64,000 nucleotides of DNA, taken from contig NZ_CP031194.1 of assembly GCF_003344965.1 (NCBI RefSeq), forward strand, positions 3,038,001-3,102,000, read 5' to 3'. How positions within the stretch are numbered: position 1 is the stretch's first letter; every line of letters begins with the position of its first letter. Below are positions 60,296-64,000 of the stretch, piece by piece. The notes below the pieces were generated by a model, which was given only the letters and a program-made list of their open reading frames with translations, had not been told where the DNA came from and did not search any database. The DNA comes from Streptomyces paludis (lineage in GTDB: Bacteria > Actinomycetota > Actinomycetes > Streptomycetales > Streptomycetaceae). A program made the position numbers and the translations under genes.

Positions 60296-62295
60296 TGTGA
60301 GGTCCGGAGAGATGCTTGACGGCTCGGTCTCGGGACTTACTTGACGGTGTCTCGCGGGATGCTTGACGGTTCCGGGTGATGCTTGACGTCAGCGGGAGTC
60401 GGCGATGAAGCGCAGGACGGCGCCGCCCTTGCGGGGGTGGGTGGAGATCTCGACCTCGCCGTCCAGGACGCGGAAGCAGGTCTCCTCGATCACCACGGTG
60501 ACGCTCTTGCCAGCGTGGGCGATGCCCGGCCGGAGCTTTTGTCGGGCGACTTCGAAGGTGCCGTCCGCGCCGACGCGCCGGATGGCCCGTCGTGGCTGTG
60601 AGGGAGGCGGGGGCAGCGGTGTCGTGGCGACCCGTGCGCCGGTGAGTTTCGCGCGGCGCTGGTAGGGGATGGCTGCGGGCAGTGTCTTGACCAGAAGCCC
60701 GGCATGGATCACATACATCATGCTGCCGTCGAAGCGCAGGGTGACGTGCTTGCCGATCAGGCCGGCGCCGACGGCAACGGGCGTCTGCCCGAGCGAGACC
60801 ACGCCGTCCTTGGTCACCTTGCGGTCGACCTCGACCACGGACATGGGGGCGAGGGGCTTGTCGGCTCTGATGCCGCCCTGGGGTTCCGTCCCGCCGGGCC
60901 GTCCACCGCGCATGATCAGCCAGTTCAGGTCGGCGTCGGTGAAGCTCATCGAGCGGGTCCGGACCAGTTGTCCGTCGAGCAGGACGTGGACGGTGTGGTG
61001 GCTCGCCCAGACGGTGACGGTGCGGCCGACCAAGGTGGGGCTGAACTTCAGGCTCTGCCGTTGCGGGAGATTCACGTGCCGACTGGGGGCGATCACGGCC
61101 TCGAACTCCACGGCCTGGAGCGGGATGTTGTCCTCGGACGAGCCCGGTGGCGGGAGCATCGGAAGCCGCATGGGTTCGGCTGGCCGGGCCATCGGCACCG
61201 CTGGCACGGCTTCCACGGCCCGCGGTGGATCGATCGTGAGCGTGTGCGGGCGAAAGACCTGGGCTGGGGTCGCCATCTCGAGCGACTGGTGGAGCCGGGT
61301 GTGGTTGTAACTGTGAACCCAGGCGTCGATTGCAGCCTGTGCAGCGGCCGGGTCGGCGAAGGGGCCGGCGTGGTCCAGCATCTCGCGCCGCAAGGTCTTG
61401 TGAAAGCGTTCGATTTTCCCGGTCGTGGTCGGTGACCTGGGCTTGGTCAGCCGCTGGTTGATGCCGTTCTCGCGCAGGACGCGCTCGAACATGACCTCGG
61501 TGGGCAGGGGTTTGGAGTACCGGCCGGTGAACTGTTTGCCGTTGTCGGTCAGCACCTCCGAGGGGACCCCGAAGCGACGCATCGCCTCGATGAATGCCTG
61601 GCACACGGCCCGCCCGCTCGGTTGGACGAGCACCGTGGTGATCACGATGAACCGGGAGCAGTCATCGATCCCGGTGAGGAGCTTGCACTCTCGCCCGTCG
61701 GCCAGAAACACCCCGCCCATCAGGTCCATCTGCCACAACTGCATAGGCGCGTCACGCTGCCATCGTTTGTAGACGCGGCGGTGGACCTGGACCTGGTGGC
61801 TGACGAGCCCGTTGCGGACCAGCACACGGTGCACTGTGGAGCGGCTCGGCGCCTCCGCAACCCCGCGCACGGCCAGCTCGTGGGCAATCCGTCGGGCACC
61901 CCACTTCGGGTAGCTCTGTCGCAGTTGGCAGATCGCGAGCTCGACTTCGACCGGTACCCGCGACGGCGAGGTGTGTGGTCGACGCGAGCGGTCCTTCAAC
62001 CCGTCCCGCCCACCCTCACGGAATCGCCGCAGCCAGGTGTGCAGCGACTGCCGCGATGTGCCGTACCGACGGGCGACCTCAGCCACCGGCGCACCATCCA
62101 GCACCTCCACCACGGCCCGGAATCGATGCTCAACTGTCCAGTCCTCACCTGCGGTCTCGGCAGGATCAGCTATCTCACCCATGCCCGTACCAACGAGCGG
62201 CGTCCGTAAGGGATGTGCCTGGACCATCAAGAGTCTCCCTCGACCGTCAAGCAAGTCCAGCAACAACGGCGTCAAGGAAGAGCTGGGACTGCACA
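60296..62295 (-). mobile_element. 2,000-bp IS481-type element with terminal repeat arrays
   Basis: Both ends begin TGTG (TGTGAGGTCC on the left; TGTGCAGTCC on the right, complement), with TTGAC at position 21 of each. Behind each end lie further copies of CTTGACGG: left at 60316, 60341, 60363 and 60383; right at 62269-62275, 62244-62250 and 62224-62230 (inverted). No clear target-site duplication is seen at the flanks. Confidence 0.75.
60389..62227 (-). CDS. IS481-family transposase with C-terminal extension
   Basis: This ~612-residue transposase has an N-terminal HTH (VAEVARRYGTSRQSLHTWLRRF, then DRSRRPHTSP) and an integrase core with the DDE triad in LWQMDLMGG, VLTDNGKQF and GKIERFHKTL. 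A ~230-residue C-terminal region of unknown fold contains two repeated beta-rich segments (VTVWASHHTVHVLLDGQLV and VTLRFDGSMMYVIHAGLLV). The frame is intact, so it should be functional. The ATG at 62227 has GGGAG seven bases upstream and lies within the innermost terminal repeat. Confidence 0.88.
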   Translation of the reverse strand: MVQAHPLRTPLVGTGMGEIADPAETAGEDWTVEHRFRAVVEVLDGAPVAEVARRYGTSRQSLHTWLRRFREGGRDGLKDRSRRPHTSPSRVPVEVELAICQLRQSYPKWGARRIAHELAVRGVAEAPSRSTVHRVLVRNGLVSHQVQVHRRVYKRWQRDAPMQLWQMDLMGGVFLADGRECKLLTGIDDCSRFIVITTVLVQPSGRAVCQAFIEAMRRFGVPSEVLTDNGKQFTGRYSKPLPTEVMFERVLRENGINQRLTKPRSPTTTGKIERFHKTLRREMLDHAGPFADPAAAQAAIDAWVHSYNHTRLHQSLEMATPAQVFRPHTLTIDPPRAVEAVPAVPMARPAEPMRLPMLPPPGSSEDNIPLQAVEFEAVIAPSRHVNLPQRQSLKFSPTLVGRTVTVWASHHTVHVLLDGQLVRTRSMSFTDADLNWLIMRGGRPGGTEPQGGIRADKPLAPMSVVEVDRKVTKDGVVSLGQTPVAVGAGLIGKHVTLRFDGSMMYVIHAGLLVKTLPAAIPYQRRAKLTGARVATTPLPPPPSQPRRAIRRVGADGTFEVARQKLRPGIAHAGKSVTVVIEETCFRVLDGEVEISTHPRKGGAVLRFIADSR

Positions 62296-62328
62296 GTCAC
62301 TCATTCCGGGGAACAGCGATTCCAGAGG
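62296..62328. other. Short spacer between IS481 end and the zinc-ribbon ORF
   Basis: A 33-bp stretch with no feature. After removal of the insertion sequences it would connect the zinc-ribbon fragment with the region upstream of qatA. Confidence 0.5.
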
Positions 62329-62517
62329 TTACGGAGGCAGCGTGAGTGCCTGAATCCGTGTTCCAGAGGCGACGATCTCATCTGGAGTCACCAGCTCAAG
62401 GCGGCACATTGGGCACTGCAAGGCCGTGGGTACGAGAAGGGTCGCCGTGGGCGAAGATGCGATCTTGTCGTAGAAAACTGATGCTCTACCTGAGCACGCC
62501 GGGCACTTCGCGGCCAC
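62329..62517 (-). pseudogene. Zinc-ribbon C-terminal fragment truncated by IS630 copy 2
   Basis: A 62-residue reading frame contains two Cys pairs, KCPACSG and QCPMCRLEL, about 28 residues apart. It has the layout of a C-terminal zinc ribbon (the CPVCGLEL-like ending is common in such domains). The IS630 element begins at its first codon, so it is probably the 3' end of a disrupted gene rather than a complete small protein. Its GTG could serve as a start. The identity of the parent gene is unknown. Confidence 0.55.
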
Positions 62518-63690
62518 TAGTGTCTCGTGACCCTGTTCATGTCAGTTCGAGTTGTTATTTACGAGTTTCTTCACGTTGGTCGCGACGAGTCGGACCTTCG
62601 CAAGGACTTCGCCGGCGGTCGCGGTCCAGGTGAACGGTTTCGCCGTCGTGTTCCAGGAGTTGATGTAGTCGCGGATCTGTTTGACCAGTACGTTAACGCT
62701 GGAGAACGTGCCGCGGCGGATGGACTGCCGGGTCAGGATTCCGAACCAGATCTTGATCTGGTGCAGCCACGAGGGGCCGACGGGAGTGAAATGGAAGTGG
62801 ACGTGCGGGTTCTTCGCCAGCCACTCCTTGACCTCCGGGGTGGTGTGCGTCGAGAGGTTGTCCAGGACCACATGGATGTCCTTCCCCGCGTGCGGCTTCA
62901 ACGCCTTCTTCAAGAAGGCGAGGAAATCCTTGCCGTTCCGGGTCGGCCTGCACTCGCCGAGTACTTCGCCGGTGGTCACGTTCAGGGCGGCGAAGAGGTT
63001 CATGGTGCCATGCCGGATGTAGTCGGCGGTGCGCCGCTCGCTCACCGCGAAGGCGACCGACAGCACCGGCTGGGTCCGGTCCAGCGCCTGGATCTGTGTC
63101 TTTTCGTCGATCGAGAGGACCACCGCGCCGCCCGGCGGCGCCAGGTACAGACCGATCCATCGGCCACCCTCTCCGCGAACGCGGGTCTTTGGAAAGCTTG
63201 AAAGTGCCGGACCGGTGCGGCTTCAGACTCTCCTCCCGCCAGATCCGCGCGATGTAGTGCCAGGACACAGTGATGTTCTCGACCTGCTTCAGGTACTTCG
63301 CCAACTCGCGTGTGGACCAGTGCGAAAGGCCGGTGCCGTCCGGCGGCGTCATGCGCGTCAGCGCGATCACGCGGGCCCGCACCCGCGCGGGCACCTGTTC
63401 CCGGGCCCCGCCGGGCCGATCGCCTTCCAGCCCGGCCAGTCCGAACTCGGCATAACGCCACTTCCAGCGGTCCACCGTCGGCAGCGATACGCCAAGCAGC
63501 TCGGCAATGTCCTTGCGCCGACGGCCTTCACTCGACCACAGCACGATCCGGCCCCGCGTCGCTATGCCGGCAGGCACGTCTCGACTGTTCACCAACTCCC
63601 GCAACACGACGGCCTGTTCCGCGGAGAGCTTCATACCGAGCGACCCTGCCACAAAAGATCAAGTAACGCTGACGGAATCACGAGACACTA
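62518..63690 (-). mobile_element. IS630-family insertion sequence (copy 2)
   Basis: An element of 1.17 kb bounded by TA (62518-62519 and 63689-63690), with perfect 13-bp terminal inverted repeats (TAGTGTCTCGTGA at the left; identical on the complement at the right, ending near 63690). Its transposase is damaged. Confidence 0.88.
62542..63634 (-). pseudogene. IS630-family transposase, decayed
   Basis: The N-terminal part (from MKLSAEQAVVLREL, HTH RRKDIAELLGVSLPTVDRWKWRYAEFGL) and the catalytic part (MVLSIDEKTQIQ to the end) lie in different frames. Two small deletions near 63180-63184 and 63155-63160 account for this. In the last catalytic motif Lys replaces the Glu of the DDE triad (HQIKIWF; codon 62752-62754, AAG for GAG). 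The first Asp (SIDEKT) and second Asp (VVLDNLSTH) are intact. It should be inactive. Confidence 0.88.
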
Positions 63691-64000
63691 GGCCGAACCA
63701 ACGCCTCGACTATGACATTAATTTACACGTCTGAAATATTCGACACCGACCGGGAAAATACCGCCACCAGTTACGTCAATCTATTCAAACTGGACCGGAG
63801 AATCCAGGCGAAGCCCGGTCGACCGACTCGCCGCGAGATGTAATGTCGGCCACACCGACAGCCCAGGCGGGCCACCAACCCGACGCCCTTCACCAGCACC
63901 GGAAGCACAGAAGCATCGGCGCGCGGCACTCCGGGACGCGTCACGCGATCACTGCGGAGCCATGCCCCAGAAGATGAACCAAGGCACGGCAGGTCACCTT
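63691..64000. other. Right flank of IS630 copy 2, no recognisable gene
   Basis: A 310-bp stretch, AT-richer at its left (63700-63790), with a 43-codon ORF at 63712-63843 (MTLIYTSEIFDTDREN) that resembles nothing I know. The remainder shows no gene. Confidence 0.4.

Larger units (their letters stand above)
53664..64000. mobile_element. Putative genomic island at tRNA-Thr, right end outside the window
   Basis: The region starts at the tRNA-Thr 3' fragment and carries qatABCD and three insertion sequences, with no recognisable housekeeping gene. No integrase is seen; it may lie beyond 64000. The right boundary should contain a complete tRNA-Thr(CGU) gene if the interpretation is right. Confidence 0.6.

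Noticed and set aside
60270..61604. A 444-codon minus-strand frame inside the IS481 element
   Set aside because: It is a shadow of the transposase in another frame, Arg/Pro-rich with no domain.
1..64000. CRISPR arrays, rRNA operons and riboswitches
   Set aside because: No spaced repeat array, rRNA sequence or known riboswitch pattern was seen.

Overview
The window is a high-GC actinobacterial chromosome segment, almost certainly from a Streptomyces. The evidence is the strong G/C bias at third codon positions, GTG starts, the WhiJ-type HTH/ATPase/DUF397 trio, a TipA ortholog with its own operator, and a gene order (lysX-like, folP-folB-folK, folE, ftsH, hpt, tilS, dacB, ppa, tipA, Zur-controlled ribosomal paralogues) that I recognise from the Streptomyces core chromosome. 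No species is assigned.

Layout. 1-2.9 kb: an osmoprotectant ABC transporter (permease cut by the window edge, divergent ATPase with CBS domains) and a membrane-anchored esterase. 3-6.6 kb: an MprF/LysX-like aminoacyl-phosphatidylglycerol synthase and a Ser/Thr kinase. 6.7-9.8 kb: a coupled folate operon (folP, an NTF2-like gene, folB, folK) followed by a DUF3180 membrane protein. 9.8-17.6 kb, minus strand: folE, ftsH, hpt, tilS, a DUF2342 metalloprotease and a PBP4-type carboxypeptidase. 17.7-24.5 kb: inorganic pyrophosphatase, a ThrE-like exporter, a DedA protein, tipA, a Uma2 nuclease-like gene and glutamate decarboxylase. 24.6-28.7 kb: a DrrAB-type ABC exporter with a PadR regulator and paired operators, then an aldehyde dehydrogenase. 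28.7-30.9 kb: a WhiJ-like regulatory cluster with a shared 28-bp promoter element. 31.1-33.6 kb: divergent Zur-box-controlled, zinc-independent ribosomal protein paralogues (S18, L31, L33 / L28, S14) with a CobW-like protein. 33.6-53.6 kb: accessory core genes including a lipoprotein, a FUSC transporter, a DUF2786 protein, an acetyltransferase, a DNA polymerase I-like protein, an ECF sigma/anti-sigma-like pair, a PGRP amidase, a WD40 protein, a P450, a serine hydrolase and a two-component system.

At 53.66 kb the core ends in a 3' half of a tRNA-Thr(CGU) gene, which looks like an attachment site. Everything to the right appears to be a mobile island whose other end lies outside the window. Its main cargo is a complete, overlapping qatABCD anti-phage defence operon: KAP ATPase, MGTS-type QatB, QueC-like QatC and TatD-like QatD. 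Upstream of it are three insertion sequences: an IS630-type element with a one-base frameshift abutting qatA, an exactly 2,000-bp IS481-type element with arrays of end repeats, and a second, decayed IS630-type element. Among them lie fragments of disrupted genes. Removing the three elements suggests that qatABCD originally had a compact upstream region, and that its native promoter has been separated from it by IS insertion.
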